Below, piece by piece: positions 1-12,624 of a stretch of DNA of 64,000 nucleotides (the first letter of the stretch is position 1; every line of letters begins with the position of its first letter). A program made the translations under genes and the position numbers. The DNA is from Epiperipatus broadwayi (Eukaryota > Onychophora > Udeonychophora > Euonychophora > Peripatidae), in assembly GCA_028023455.1 (NCBI GenBank), contig JAQFVV010012398.1, positions 5,602,682 to 5,666,681 on the forward strand. The letters are read 5' to 3'. The notes beneath the pieces are model-generated. The model was given only the letters and a program-made list of their open reading frames with translations. It did no database searches and was not told where the DNA came from.

Positions 1-2160
1 ATTTTATAACTATATATTCTCAAACTTATAATAGATGGTTTTAGAGTTGCATAAAGAGAACTATTCTTAAACGCATACATGAAAGTCATGATAGTGCTGT
101 TAGTATTAACCTTCTTAATGAAAAATGGAAGACTTACTATTGGTCTAAAATTGAGATCTCTAATATATATATATTGTGATCTTTTATTTAGGTCCCTAAA
201 TAAATAATTCCAAAATTTTAAATGATGATATATTTAACATCAAAATCTTACTAAAGTGGTTTTCAATAGAGATTATTTTGAATGTACTGGGAAATTTGCT
301 TGAGTTGAGATAAGATTTCAAACCCAGTCTAGGCTCTGACTAGACTAAAATAACAATTTAAAAGTATTATTATTGTTTGGTAGATAAATACATTGCTATT
401 TTATTAGTTTTGAATAGCAATTGAAATAAATAAATAATTAAATCAAATTGTTAAAGTCTTGTAAAATAAATCATTATAGTAAATTATTTAAGCATATTTT
501 TTTTTAGGACTAAACATAAAGCTGTATTGAATAATAATGGATAGTTATTAAAAATGAAGCCAGAGGGGGTAATACTAATTAAGCATAACCAAAATCATTG
601 GCTAATTCTTTCCCAGAGTGCAATATAATAAAAGCTATATATGTTTTAACAAAACTATAGGAGGGGGGGTGCACTAATTAAGAAAAACAAGAACCAAGTA
701 AACACCAACCTCAGCTCTGATTTAAAATAAGAAAAAAATTAAAAAATCAACAAAATTCTGAAATCTAATTGTATGGAAGTAGAATACCTTGCTATCTAAA
801 AATGTTCAATAAGAAATCTTAAAATCTTGCTATCATTTTAAGCCATTTCCACGACTGCACATTTCCTAGGATTCTCACGGGAGAAGGAAATTAAAACCAT
901 GGAGATAAGTTTTTATTTGAATAAGTACTGCTTTGAACCCAAGAAAATTCAAGCAAAAGTAAGCCTTTGCTTTTATGTTATGTATATTTTTAAAATATCT
1001 TCTTTGGAAATGACACGCAAATCATTTATGAGTAGACTAAAAAAATTGATAATGTTTATATTTCGCGCGCTAGTCTTGTTATCCAGTAGAACAAGATTGT
1101 GCTTATAAAGTAAAAATATCAAGAAAAAATAATAATAATTCGAAATGATTTTAAAACAAGTGTTATATATGATATATAGTAAATAAATTTAAAAGTCATT
1201 TTGAAATAATCTAACTTTTAATAAAGTAAATATGAAAATATTTTCGTAATGTTATTCTCTATAGTCTGCGTATTTTTATCGCCGGAAACCTATGTAATGA
1301 AAGAAATAGTCAATTACCAGCTGATTAAAATGCTAAATATGTCAACGTGATAATTGGATAAATTCGTCTTAGTATTAGTAAACAGTTATTATTTTGCCAA
1401 TGGAAATGTAATAAAATAAATGTTTGTTTTTAAAATTGTATTGGGAAAATATACGTCGTCGTTGTAATAGTATTTTAAAATATTTACAATGCTCAGATTA
1501 TTGAAAGTTGTTACACATTACTGTACGGAGGGGAAATCAAACCAGTAAATAACTTTAAAAAGAAAAATAAATATATTAAGTGTGATAAAATTCTACTAAT
1601 GTCCAAGGAAAAAATTATCTGAATTTTTAAATATAAATAAATGATTCTTGTTATACTTTATTTGAAATGCTTACAGAATAAATTAATAAAGATCTTGAAA
1701 AAGTTCGTTTTTGAAGATTACAATAACTTAAAAAATTATTCAAGAAAAGTATCTCCAGAAAAATGGATAAACTAACTTTAAGCATGATACACTTGAAAGT
1801 GGGAATTTTATTTATCGATACTAAAGCCATTAAATAATTTTACTTTTGGATAAGTCTTAAAAATTGCTCATTTCACACCCAACAGGAGAATAACATATAT
1901 GCGTTATCTGGAATGTTTTGCTAACCACAATATTCATTATTAAGAGTCGTTTTATTATTCTAACTCACCAGGATAAATAACTGGGATGAACAGAGTATAA
2001 AATTTAATGGATAAAAATGTGCTTTTATTTTTCTTTATCATTGCTATGTTATTACTTACGTAATGTATTACTTAGAAATTTTGTTTTCAAAACATATGTG
2101 TTTTGCTGTGGCATGAAAGATATATATATTAAGTTCAAAAAAAAAAAAATGTGTAAAATA
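1..2160. other. Unannotated AT-rich DNA
   Basis: I see no gene here. The short open frames have no recognisable motif and no codon structure. G runs occur at 565-571 and 661-669. Nothing else can be supported. Confidence 0.5.
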
Positions 2161-2173
2161 TATATCTATTTTA
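2161..2173. repeat. Possible target-site duplication of the fold-back element (left copy)
   Basis: The 13-mer TATATCTATTTTA recurs exactly at 2977-2989, at the other edge of the fold-back unit. Its low complexity makes this weak evidence. Confidence 0.35.
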
Positions 2174-2979
2174 TCTAAATCGCATGTTGAAAATTGATAA
2201 TAAATTGAAAGTATGCTAGCCTTTCTCACATGCTCAATTATAACAGAAAAAGCCAATCAGATTTTAAACAGATATATAATAAATAATCAAGCTTAGACAC
2301 GAGACAGAGATTTTGATAGAAAAGGTTGATACCAACCTTTTCTAAACTTAACTTTTATACATATAAGCCAGTCTTAAGCATCTTAGCCCAAAAGCTTTAA
2401 ATATATAAACAAATACAATTATCATTCATTGTGTTATAAATATAATATATTACGGCACGAAATCTCAGATTTACTATACCGCAATTTTCATAGCAGCAAC
2501 GTTTGTAAACAATATTTATCTAAATCGCATGTTGAAAATTGATAATAAATTGAAAGTATGCTAGCCTTTCTCACATGCACAATTATAACAGAGAAAGCCA
2601 ATCAGATTTTAAACAGATATATAATAAATAATCAAGCTTAGACACGAGACAGAGATTTTGATATTGTTTACAAACGTTGCTGCTATGAAAATTGCGGTAT
2701 AGTAAATCTGAGATTTCGTGCCGTAATATATTATAGTTATAACACAATGAATGATAATTGTATTTGTTTATATATTTAAAGCTTTCGGGCTAAGATGCTT
2801 AAGACTGGTTTATATATATAAAAGTTAAGTTTAGAAAAGGTTGGTATCAACCTTTTCTATCAAAATCTCTGTCTCGTGTCTAAGCTTGATTATTTATTAT
2901 ATATCTGTTTAAAATCTGATTGGCTTTCTCTGTTATAATTGTGCATGTGAGAAAGGCTAGCATACTTTCAATTTATTAT
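2171..2979. mobile_element. Composite fold-back element
   Basis: The left arm (2197-2515) is repeated as a near-exact inverted copy (2661-2979); both arms are 319 bp. The 145-bp spacer (2516-2660) is a direct copy of 2171-2315, the outer part of the left side, so it is also complementary to the outer right arm. Each arm contains a short hairpin (AGAAAAGGTTG, 4-nt loop, CAACCTTTTCT, near 2318-2343 and 2832-2858). The 13-mer TATATCTATTTTA occurs at 2161-2173 and 2977-2989 and could be a target duplication, though it is AT-rich and the right copy overlaps the arm end. No coding capacity. It could be a MITE or fold-back transposon, or a template-switch product. Confidence 0.75.
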
Positions 2980-2989
2980 ATCTATTTTA

Positions 2990-4383
2990 CGTATGTTTTT
3001 TTTTTTTAGTTAAGAGAAAACTGGAGAATATATATATCATTTATTAGAGAGAGTGATAAAAAAAATATTTACTTCTCTCATAATCTAAAACTAATTTTAA
3101 GGTATATATATATAAAAGTAAATGTACAGACATTTTATCAAAAATATCTATATTGGCATGACCGAATTATTTTCTGATATAAAAGAAAATTGGATATAAA
3201 CCTTTTTCATTTGGTAATTTGCTATAGAAGTGAACGTGTTCACTTTGAATACAAATACAGGTTTGACCTTTATTGTTTAAATCCGTTGTGCTCTCTTTAA
3301 TAAAAATATAGTTGTCATTCTAAAATGATTAACGATCATTGGACATAGGTATTTTGATTTGGCTGTTAATACATTAATGAGTTTACATTATAAAATGGAA
3401 TATGTAGATTTTCACTGTTATTGTTGGTATTGTTTTTATCTTGCTATAATTTAAGAATGACTAGAGACAGTTTTTAGTTAACGGGATGTTCCAATTGAAT
3501 GGCATCCAATATATTAATATTTATATGGAGCATAGACTGATGGAGTCACCTATGGCTAATTTCATGAAAGAAAAGATGGATAGAATCTAAGCAGTAATTA
3601 ATGCTCATTAGTATAAATAATCCTAAAAAGAAAGGATATCTATGGTTTGAATTCTAGTCTTTTCGTGGTAAGGCAAGGCCCACACATGTACGTATACCCA
3701 TAGAGAGGTATAGAATCAGCCATATATTATTACACAATTGTCATGTTGTTTTATAAAGTCTCCCATCTTAGTGTTAAATTCCTCATGATAATATAGAGAT
3801 AGTTTTTTCTACCATGTATGGTGAAGTATAATAGGTCATATTCATATAGCAAGTATAAAAATAGTGTTAAATGTAGGAACATTGATCTAGCATAGTGTTT
3901 TCTTAATAGAAATAGTGTTTATGATGTTGTGGGATCATCATCAGTTGTTGACAGACCAGACCAGAATCTATTAATGATGGTAGAAAAATTTAAATGTAAA
4001 AGTAAGAGATGCACACTGGCAGAATGGATTCATTTTTATCAAATAATGATGTGACAATAAAATGGTAAGATCAGTTACGTATTCAAGGGTTGAGCTGTGG
4101 ACATAGGTAATGCTTAATGAGATCTAGGTGTCTGACTTTTGAATGTTTAATCATATTCATTTAATGCACTAAACTTATTCATTTCAAAGTTAAATAAGTT
4201 AGTAATTGCACAGAATGTGATAATTGCCCTTATCATATTCTGATAAAAGATAGGGCTTTGGGATAATGCAATACTTTATAATGTTGGAATTCTAAATTTA
4301 AACTTTGTGCATATCCTAAAGTTCTAAATATACTGCTATTATGTAATTTAAGTGCTAGTGCAGCTTCAATAGGTTTTATTATC
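2990..4383. other. Unannotated AT-rich DNA
   Basis: No gene or known repeat recognised. Poly-T and short TA runs follow the fold-back element (near 2996-3110). Confidence 0.45.
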
Positions 4384-4769
4384 TGATTCTTAAAAATATG
4401 CCAAAAAGTAACAAATGATATTTTGAACATTATTTTCTATTGGGTTATATCATTTGCTGAGTATATATGGTCAAGGGGATAATAAGTATTTGTCCCATCC
4501 ATACATTACTTTAATAGATTAGTTTTATTTCATGCCATATCTGTAAATTAAAATTTTGTAAATAGTGTAAATAAAGTGATTCTTAAAAATATGCCAAAAA
4601 GTAACAAATGATATTTTGAACATTATTTTCTATTGGGTTATATCATTTGCTGAGTATATATGGTCAAGGGGATAATAAGTATTTGTCCCATCCATACATT
4701 ACTTTAATAGATTAGTTTTATTTCATGCCATATCTGTAAATTAAAATTTTGTAAATAGTGTAAATAAAG
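4384..4769. repeat. Identical 193-bp tandem duplication
   Basis: Unit 1 is 4384-4576 and unit 2 is 4577-4769. I found no mismatch reading them against each other. Each unit ends in GTAAATAGTGTAAATAAAG, which resembles the 3' end of a transcript or retroelement. A near-identical string occurs at about 51887-51905. The lack of divergence points to a recent duplication or an assembly artefact. Confidence 0.9.
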
Positions 4770-7700
4770 TTTGTTGTATTTAAAAATTTATGTAGTTGCA
4801 TGTAATCTTACTGCTAATTACCACATCTATACACTATTATTGTTATTACTATCAACCTATCAGATTATAAATTGAAATCAAAATCAACCAATATAGTACT
4901 ATTAACAATATTATGCTGTATCATAATAATTTTGGTAAGTCTTGTGATTTATTGGTACATCTAATGCATTATCACACAATAATTAAAATGTTAATACCTT
5001 GTAGTACAGGTTGTTTTAAACCATATATTAAAAGATAAACATGGTCTTGATTTGATTGATTTAGTTGGGTCTGCAGAGCTATCATTCACTGATCTTGATC
5101 ACATTGTTTATAATTATTTAAGAAAAGGAATTTGGTAAGTTATTGATTTTGATTATTAAAAAGTCATTCCCAGTCATGAATTTTAAAGTTTATATTAGTC
5201 ATAAAGTTTCTTTAGAACTGCTAAATATAATTCTTGATTTAAGTTATATTGAGAGCTATTAGGTACATTATATTTGGGTAGTGGTAAAATCTCTCTTACT
5301 GACCCAAGTATGGTTTATATAATGATTTTGAGTGTTTGAACCCTGAGAAGAATTAGTTGCTAAATTTCAAGATAAAATTTAAATTTGTAATGAAATTTAT
5401 ATTTAGTCAATTGTTATAGTTAGACTTAAAATAGATTACTTTCATTGTTTTATGAAAGTTAGCTAAGCTTTAATATGTAAATTACTTATTTTGGCATAAA
5501 ATGTATAATTTGTTTTAACTTCATGATGGATATTCTGGTTGTGTCAAGCTTGAAATCCCTATTTTTATTTAGCTTATCTTTTTACCATTGAATATCATAT
5601 TAATTTATAATTTAAGGTTTCAGTCTCCATCATTAACATTTTTTTCTTCAATTTCATCTTGATCGTTCTTTTAGTTATTCATTCTCGTTTGACATTAATT
5701 CATTATCATAATTGATTAATCATACATTAATTTTTATTCTTTTATCACCTCAACTATTCATTAATTCTTATTCTATCATCATCTTAATCATTCATTATTC
5801 TCATATATATTCGTTCTTTTCTCTTCACTCTTAGACTCATTTCATTCCACTATTCCATTATTACTTCTTTCCATCACCCATTTAATCATCTACATCATAC
5901 TTATCATTTCATTTATAAGTTGAATTTCATAATCATTCCAGATATATAATTATTAGTTATTTTATTAGTCGGCTGAACATCAAATTTAACTCATCACCTT
6001 TTGTTTGTGTGGATTTCAAAGCTGGTTTGATCAGAAGTTTTTATCTTTATTAGTCGCCTTGTGATCTTCTTTAGATCGACAGTTTCATGCTAGTTTTATT
6101 CAATCCAGGAATCATTTAGTTAGTTTTGCATTTTTGTTTCTTCATGCTTATATTCTTGATCGTGTGAGTACATTAGGTTCCATAAGAGAATTTAATCACT
6201 AAAATGTGCGGTATGATTCACTGGTGACCAGCTAGATCAGGAAGCTAGGTTACAGATGCGATTATGCCACTTGCCAATGTGACATAACTGTTTAGTAGAT
6301 GAAAGCTGGCTGTTGCCAGGTTATAGTTGTGATTATGCTGACCAAGGTGGATGGCATTATGATTGGCTGTAGTTATGGTACAGTAGTGATTATGGTGTCT
6401 AAAACATGATATGATTCATTTATATTACAGCAGTCTTGGGAGAAGGTTACAATATATATATATACTGTCCTAGGGTCAGATCTATATAATTGTGTAAATA
6501 AGATGGTTTGTGTTCAAAACCACAAGACTAAAAGGTCAAACAGGGACTCTCAACCAGCAGACATGAGATTACCCCCATGCTCCTAGTTTCAACCCTTACC
6601 TAGACTTCCTAGTCTCAACAACCTAATTAACATCCTTGATATCACCCAGCTTCCTTCTTTCCACAGTGCAACCTAGCTCAGGGTACAAACAAAACTCTCT
6701 CTCAGGGTTCTTCTCACAACTTAGATTCATTGCGCCTTACCTCTCCCTTTATACAGATTAGTATTACATTATAATTTGTAACTTTACTCAAACATACTAT
6801 CAAATCAATTTTATTACTAGACTGACAGATTGCACAGAATTTTTACTAGCCTGGATTCAAAGCTCAGGTTGCTCAAAGCAATATTCAACAAATACTTAAA
6901 TTTAGGTTATTAGCTTACAGTTCCAAGGTATAAAAACATACACTTAATAGGTGGCATACAAGTTAATTTATAAATGAACAATTTTACTGGTTCTTACATT
7001 ATTGTGGATTGAAGTAGTAATGGATTACATGTTGGTGTGGGCCTAAATTACATGATAATGGAATAAGTAACAACGATCAATCTTAATAAACAACTATCAA
7101 TCATTATGGCTTTTGAAATATTAATCAATTAAAAGGAATGATAAGACCATTGTGCATAGGTTTGATTCTATAGCATTCAGGGATACATATGCATGGGCAA
7201 TGGTCAAAACAAAGGAGTGATCTAAATATTGCAGTACTGCTCTCATTATTATTGCGATTTATGGTCATACTATATGCTTATAAGATTTGAGACCTGCTTG
7301 GCAATCAAGTGGTATGGTTCACTGCTAAAAATAAATGTCCCTAGCTGCAGAGGTGCATCTGCTTCTGATCATGGGTGCATTCCTATGGAGAGAGTGAAAG
7401 ATATGATGAATCTAGGATTTGGGGTTGCAGGAGTCTCCAGCTCCTGCAGGATCTAGACCAGTACTAATCTATGGATTAGGAACACAGGCACACAGCATCT
7501 GGTCTGCCCTTATACAGTTTGACTATATGATGCATGAATCATACAAGATATACATGAGAATAAAGCTATAATATGATATTGAACCAAAATGGCAAAACTA
7601 GAGAGCAGGAACACAAACATGACCCATATAACAATAATAATTATATAGACCTTTCAACCACACATATATTATTAATTCATTTCAATAAGCTGATGTTTCC

Positions 7701-8604
7701 CTGGACAAGTATAGAGAACTTGAATGAAATTTAGGACCTGCTCACAATCATATAATCAACAATTTTGACTAAACAATCTTTAATATTATAATGGGTATTA
7801 CACAGGGTATTAATCACTCATAATCCCACTGATAGTTTGGTGGTTTGTGCTCACATGATCGATACATGACAATGTTTCATTTACAGACATAGGGTATATA
7901 GATAATACTAAGTAGATATTTATATAGCATTGCGATATTTCCTCCACATGATAGATACTGGATATAACAATACTACGGGGTTATTAATTTTATTTTATTC
8001 ACAAATACAGACTGAGGATATGAATTAGACTATCGTTATCCTACCATGCAAGGTAAGGTTTTGCCATAAATACATTTACATATATATATATATATTGTTT
8101 TAAACATAAATTTGAATATGCTGATCTTTAGATTAATCTTTAACTTAATCATAATAGACATACATGTTTTCTAAATTGTACATATTTAACTGAATTCTAC
8201 ACTGGCCATTTTTCAATAATAGTAATGATAAATTCTCAGAATTGTAATAATGAAATTGTACTTGACATGATAGGGAATATGGAAATAAGAAAAATCTGTT
8301 TATATTTTTATTTTAATGGTTTTAGAATTTTAAGGCTCGGCAACTTTCAACTTGATTTGTCCCAGAGGAACACTAGGAGTTGGGAGTGTAAACAATTCTA
8401 TCTTTAAATGTAGTCCTTCCATCATTCAAAGTGACATAACAAAATAAAAACAAATTAACTATTGCTGTGTCAAATATTTAAGCCAGTAAAACTTTGACAT
8501 ATAAAATCTTAATAAGTGGTAATAAGGTAAAACTGTGTAAAGATAAGTGCTATATAATTAATTAGAGTTACATGACTTTAACAAATGAATTAAATATATA
8601 TTAC
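4770..8604. other. Mostly unannotated; one repeat relative near 6.44-6.52 kb
   Basis: No gene recognised. Around 6441-6520 there is a (TA)n-linked repeat (GGTTACAA, TA tract, then GTCCTAGGGTCAGATC and GGTTTGTGTTCAAAACC). The same family is interrupted by the LTR element that starts at 9477. The 6540-6740 stretch is richer in C and holds no long frame. A 75-codon frame at 7229-7456 has no recognisable domain. Confidence 0.45.
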
Positions 8605-8787
8605 CAGCTAGCTGATGGATGTCTTCATGATTCTTAGTAGAAGACTCATGAATGACTTCTTGAATGTAAAGACTGGTATGGTTGTAATGGGTGGCAGCTG
8701 AATCTTAGTACTGGGATGAAACTTCTTCTTGGATGCCCATTTTACCAGATGACTGGGGAGAAGCTGACACCCGTCTACTCACATGAT
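8605..8787 (-). pseudogene. Candidate exon or exon-like coding remnant
   Basis: On the minus strand one frame reads through about 60 codons with a single TAA in the middle (about 8711). The second half (starting DSAATHYNHT and ending HQLAG) stops at a plausible splice donor, GCTG|GTAATA, at 8604. The segment is clearly richer in GC than its surroundings. I do not recognise the protein and see no domain motif. If the TAA is real, either this is a decayed copy or the true exon begins after an AG just past it. A chance frame is also possible. Confidence 0.25.
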
Positions 8788-9476
8788 TGTAGGTTCAGTA
8801 AATATTTTTCTTTCTTCAAACACTTTTACAACTTTATTTACCTTATGTTATATTTTATATCTATACTTTTTTCTTTTTGAATAATGCCCCATTCCCTCCG
8901 TATATATTCTCGTTGTCCACCTGGAGTGGTATCTTGAGTTTTTTTAATGGCTTGCAATCTAATTTCTCTAATTGCTGTTCCATCTTAAATTTACTTCCAC
9001 AGTCCTTTGTGGTGCCACATATGTTTCCTGATCTTTATTTCTGTTTCTTATTTTATACCTTAAAATATGTGTAGTCATTCAAATGTACCAAAATATAACT
9101 GTTCTGGTTGATTATTACGCTAAATTAGGAAATAAGGCATTTACTATAGTAATGGTTTGCTTCCATTACCTGGCCTATCTCCCATTGTATAAAATACATT
9201 CCATTCCTATTACTTAATTAATCATGATCTTTTCTTTAATAAAATAGTTTCTTCTTAAACTTAAAATGTGGTGTGATTTAAATAACTTTTAACTTTAAAG
9301 ATTTTTGAATTGTACACACACATACGCACAGTTACTAGTGTGTGCGAATATACATAGAAATATATGATAGATGCTGGGGAATAGTTTTAGATTTGAACAA
9401 ACATGAAGCAAGCATATCTGCTTGCAGATATGCACTGCTTCAATATATATAAATTGTCCTAGTGTCAGATCTATAT
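8788..9476. other. Unannotated DNA before the LTR element
   Basis: No gene recognised. The last 40 bp (about 9440-9480) belong to the repeat family also seen at 6441-6520 and are the left target flank of the LTR retrotransposon. Confidence 0.45.
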
Positions 9477-12025
9477 TATACCGGTTAATGTTTACTCCGT
9501 TAATATGAGCATGCACATAAATCGAACATGACAAGAAATATGGCAACATGCCGGAATAAGAAGAAATTCAAAGACTTTACTGTAATAGTGCTACGGACGC
9601 AAAAGATACTTATAGAAAGATTGATTCTTACATACCTTTGGGGGATGACTCTAAACCAACCCCTCGCGCCACTCTCAGAAGGAAATTTAACTCTCCTCCT
9701 GAAAGGATATGCAAGTTCAAATAACATTAGGGCATATGTGCCAATAAATAATTATTCATACAAAAATAATAAATAAGTATCCTCATGAAAATAAAGGTTT
9801 AGGACCCGGTAAGAAGGTATCCCATTCGCTAGCTCAGCATACTCTTATACTCAGTCAAAAGAATGGGGATCGGAAAACTCGCATAACTAATTAATATGAG
9901 GGTTAGAGAAAGTAAATGATAAAAAAAAAATAAAATATATGGCAGTAGTCGCTTTAGAATTATAATATCTTTTATTAACCCAATATCCCCTACCATTTAT
10001 AACATAAATATAAAATCAAAGTTCCCAAATTGAATAAATATATAACGAAAATCATACAATACATAAATCATTTTTATAAAACAAATTATAAGCATATAGA
10101 AATACTTGTCGAAATAATTGTTAAACTAAATAAAGGAAATTTCTTTCTTAATAATAAAAGTATATTAAATAATTAATATGGGAGAGATAGTGCTCTGTGG
10201 ATTATAAACTCACACACGTGTATTAAGCAAATAAGGAAAAATTAATGTTACATACAAGGTGTATTGGTTTGCGTATTTACATAAACATATTTATGAAGTG
10301 GGTATTAACTTGTTATAAAATAAACACACACATACAAAAAAATAATAGTATACCCGACAAAGTTTGTAGGCTTCATTCTTCTATGGGTTTTGAGTGGGCG
10401 GTCTATCTGTTCATCGACTGCAACAAGGGCTGGACTTGACGGTGGTACAAGTTCGTAGAATTAGTCATCATCACTTTGGTGTTTGGTGATCTCGGCTTTT
10501 ACATTATGTTGGGATGGCAGGAGCGGAGCTGGACGAACGCTCTGAAGTGGGCTTCTACTCCATAATCATTTCATATGCAGGCGAATGCTTGATTGGCATC
10601 TTTAAGTTGGAGAGATAGATATTAAACAGGATATTAAACACTATAGATCGTCCTTTCTTGTTTTATGGATCCTAGGTTAACTGCAGGCTTCGATGGCATA
10701 ACTGACTGGTTAACTGCTAGATTATTTGAATGATGGCCTGGATTAATGTCCGTTGATCTAGAATGATGGAATGAGTATTATTTCTTTTTCTTTTGATTAG
10801 AATAAATCTTCCAGCTTATAAGGTATCACAATCAGCATGATTAAAAAGTTGCATGACTTTGCATGTTTCCCAGAATAGCATTAGCTTCCCAAAATTAGAA
10901 ATAGGCTCCCAATAAGATTTGCCTTTTTAACAGCAAGACAAAAGTGAACTGCTCTCTTTGAAAAAGCAAGGGTGAACTTCCCTCCCAGGTGAACTTCTTT
11001 CTTCGAAAAGTAAAGGTAAACTCCTCTCTTCGAAAAGTAAAGGCAAACTGCTCTCTTTGAAAAGTAAAGGTAAACTGCCCTCTCACAACTTCAGAACAGA
11101 TATCCCACCTCAATACAATCTCAATTCAGGTATCCCCTCCATGACACAAAAATTAAATAATTAAATCTTATTGAATTGGTTTTAGTTTTACTAATTGGTT
11201 TAGCCGATTCATAAAACATTCCAATGTAATCGCCCAAGTGATCTCAAAAATTTCATTTCCAATTAGTTTTATTTATATCCATTCAGATCTCAATATCTCT
11301 GATGACAATTTCAATAAATGATAACATCTTTTTACTTTTTTATTAATTCCAATATCACAATCGAAGTTTTTTTTGTTTTAACAAAAAAAAATGTTTTACA
11401 TAACTTGAACATTCCTCTCTCCATGCATTATCGCAAGTTTAATTAAACTCTTTTTGTCCAGTTAAAATTATTTTAGAGTGGACAGGAAACCAGAATGCCT
11501 TTAGGCTTTTTCTAAATTTAAGACAATGGCCCCCCTCCCTTGCTCAAATGCAACTGAAGAGAAAAATATCCATTAAAACTCTGATTTTGAAATTATTTTT
11601 AAATATTTTTAAATAATAGTATGTTAAATTCTCCCTTTTACATTGATTGTAAGCACTCACAAAAAAATAAATAAATACGTACTGACAAATTGTAAATAAA
11701 CGTGTTAGCATTTCTTTTAACAAACAAAACAAAAATCTTCAAAATTATAATTACATTTTGGAGTTTCTTTCTCTTTAAAAAAAATAATAAAAATAAACAA
11801 AAATCAAATTTACAAATTCATATTTCTAAGCCTTTAAATATCGGCTTTAAACATATGTGTGTGTGAGTTTATATTATCGCCACAGTTCTCTCTCTCAATT
11901 TATAATGAATATTGATTATATAAATTGTATAACCCCCCTCTTTAATGGCTATTTAAATATTTTAGACCATTTATTCATTTAACCTTAGCTTGTGCTTGGC
12001 CACATCAAATGTGCCCAGCACAATA
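9477..12025 (-). repeat. 3' LTR (left copy) of the gag-only Gypsy element
   Basis: About 2549 bp, repeated directly at 14996-17573 with scattered substitutions (a few percent in the stretches compared) and small indels. It is very long for an LTR of this class. It contains a 27-bp minisatellite (about 10950-11095). The short frames inside recur in the other LTR and are not convincing genes. Confidence 0.88.
10945..11100 (-). repeat. 27-bp minisatellite in the left LTR
   Basis: About six imperfect units of the type GTAAACTCCTCTCTTCGAAAAGTAAAG. Because 27 is a multiple of three, the minus strand stays open and gives 9-residue repeats such as REQFTFTFQ. The second unit is shorter here than in the right LTR. 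Not evidence of a protein by itself. Confidence 0.8.
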
Positions 12026-12035
12026 CCCCCCTCTT
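12026..12035 (-). other. Polypurine tract of the gag-only Gypsy element
   Basis: On the minus strand AAGAGGGGGG runs directly into the first bases of the 3' LTR (TATTGTGC). A purine run in exactly this place primes plus-strand DNA synthesis in LTR retrotransposons, and its position fixes the element's orientation. Confidence 0.7.
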
Positions 12036-12333
12036 ACATGAGATGTTTAAATGGAGTTTATCATTTAATGTCTTTCTTATTAATCATATTTTCCAAAAAC
12101 TTAACATTTTATACTATGGACTTTTAGTGATTAGAAGGCATGACATCCAGAACCCAGAGGTATGGATTCCCATCTCCCAAGCATTTATGCACAAGCCAAG
12201 TCTGTGTTGATCTCCCCAGGCCAGAAACACTAAGAAACAGAATCACAGCATAAAGATCTCAGTCATATCTAGAGCTCTGCGACATCCAGTCAAAGTAGAA
12301 TGTGAGAGTCACATGACTACATTTTGAACTCGT

Positions 12334-12443
12334 CCCAGAGGAATTTTCATCTCTGCCATCCACTGCACTCATGCTAGTTCCTTATTGAGACTTACAGAGT
12401 CTTTTACAGTGGAATAAAACCCAGAGGAATTTTCATCTCTGCC
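12334..12443. repeat. 24-bp direct repeat in the internal 3' region
   Basis: CCCAGAGGAATTTTCATCTC and the next four bases (TGCC) occur at 12334-12357 and again at 12420-12443. This part of the internal region, between gag and the 3' LTR (12036-12624), is GC-richer but has no recognisable pol motif. An 80-codon minus frame (12369-12611) matches nothing I know. Confidence 0.7.
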
Positions 12444-12624
12444 TACTCTGCCACAGTGTCGCAGAAATTCCAGACCATGCCAAGACCTCCAACCATTCCT
12501 CTGCACTCTCACCATCTCTAACCCCAGGGCACAGAAAGCACAGACTGACCTACACACACAACACTCGGAAAACCGAAGTCCACACATCCGACCCTCAAAC
12601 AACATGACCATTTATTATAAATGC

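Noticed and set aside
2171-2979. CRISPR array or rRNA-like structure
   Set aside because: The repeats are long inverted arms, not short regularly spaced repeats; the context is eukaryotic.
7229-7456. 75-codon plus frame
   Set aside because: Composition and content show no domain; no promoter or splice evidence.
10245-10439. Small ORF in the LTR (partner at 15763-15975)
   Set aside because: It recurs only because the LTRs are duplicates. The second copy frameshifts after about 35 codons, which argues against coding constraint.
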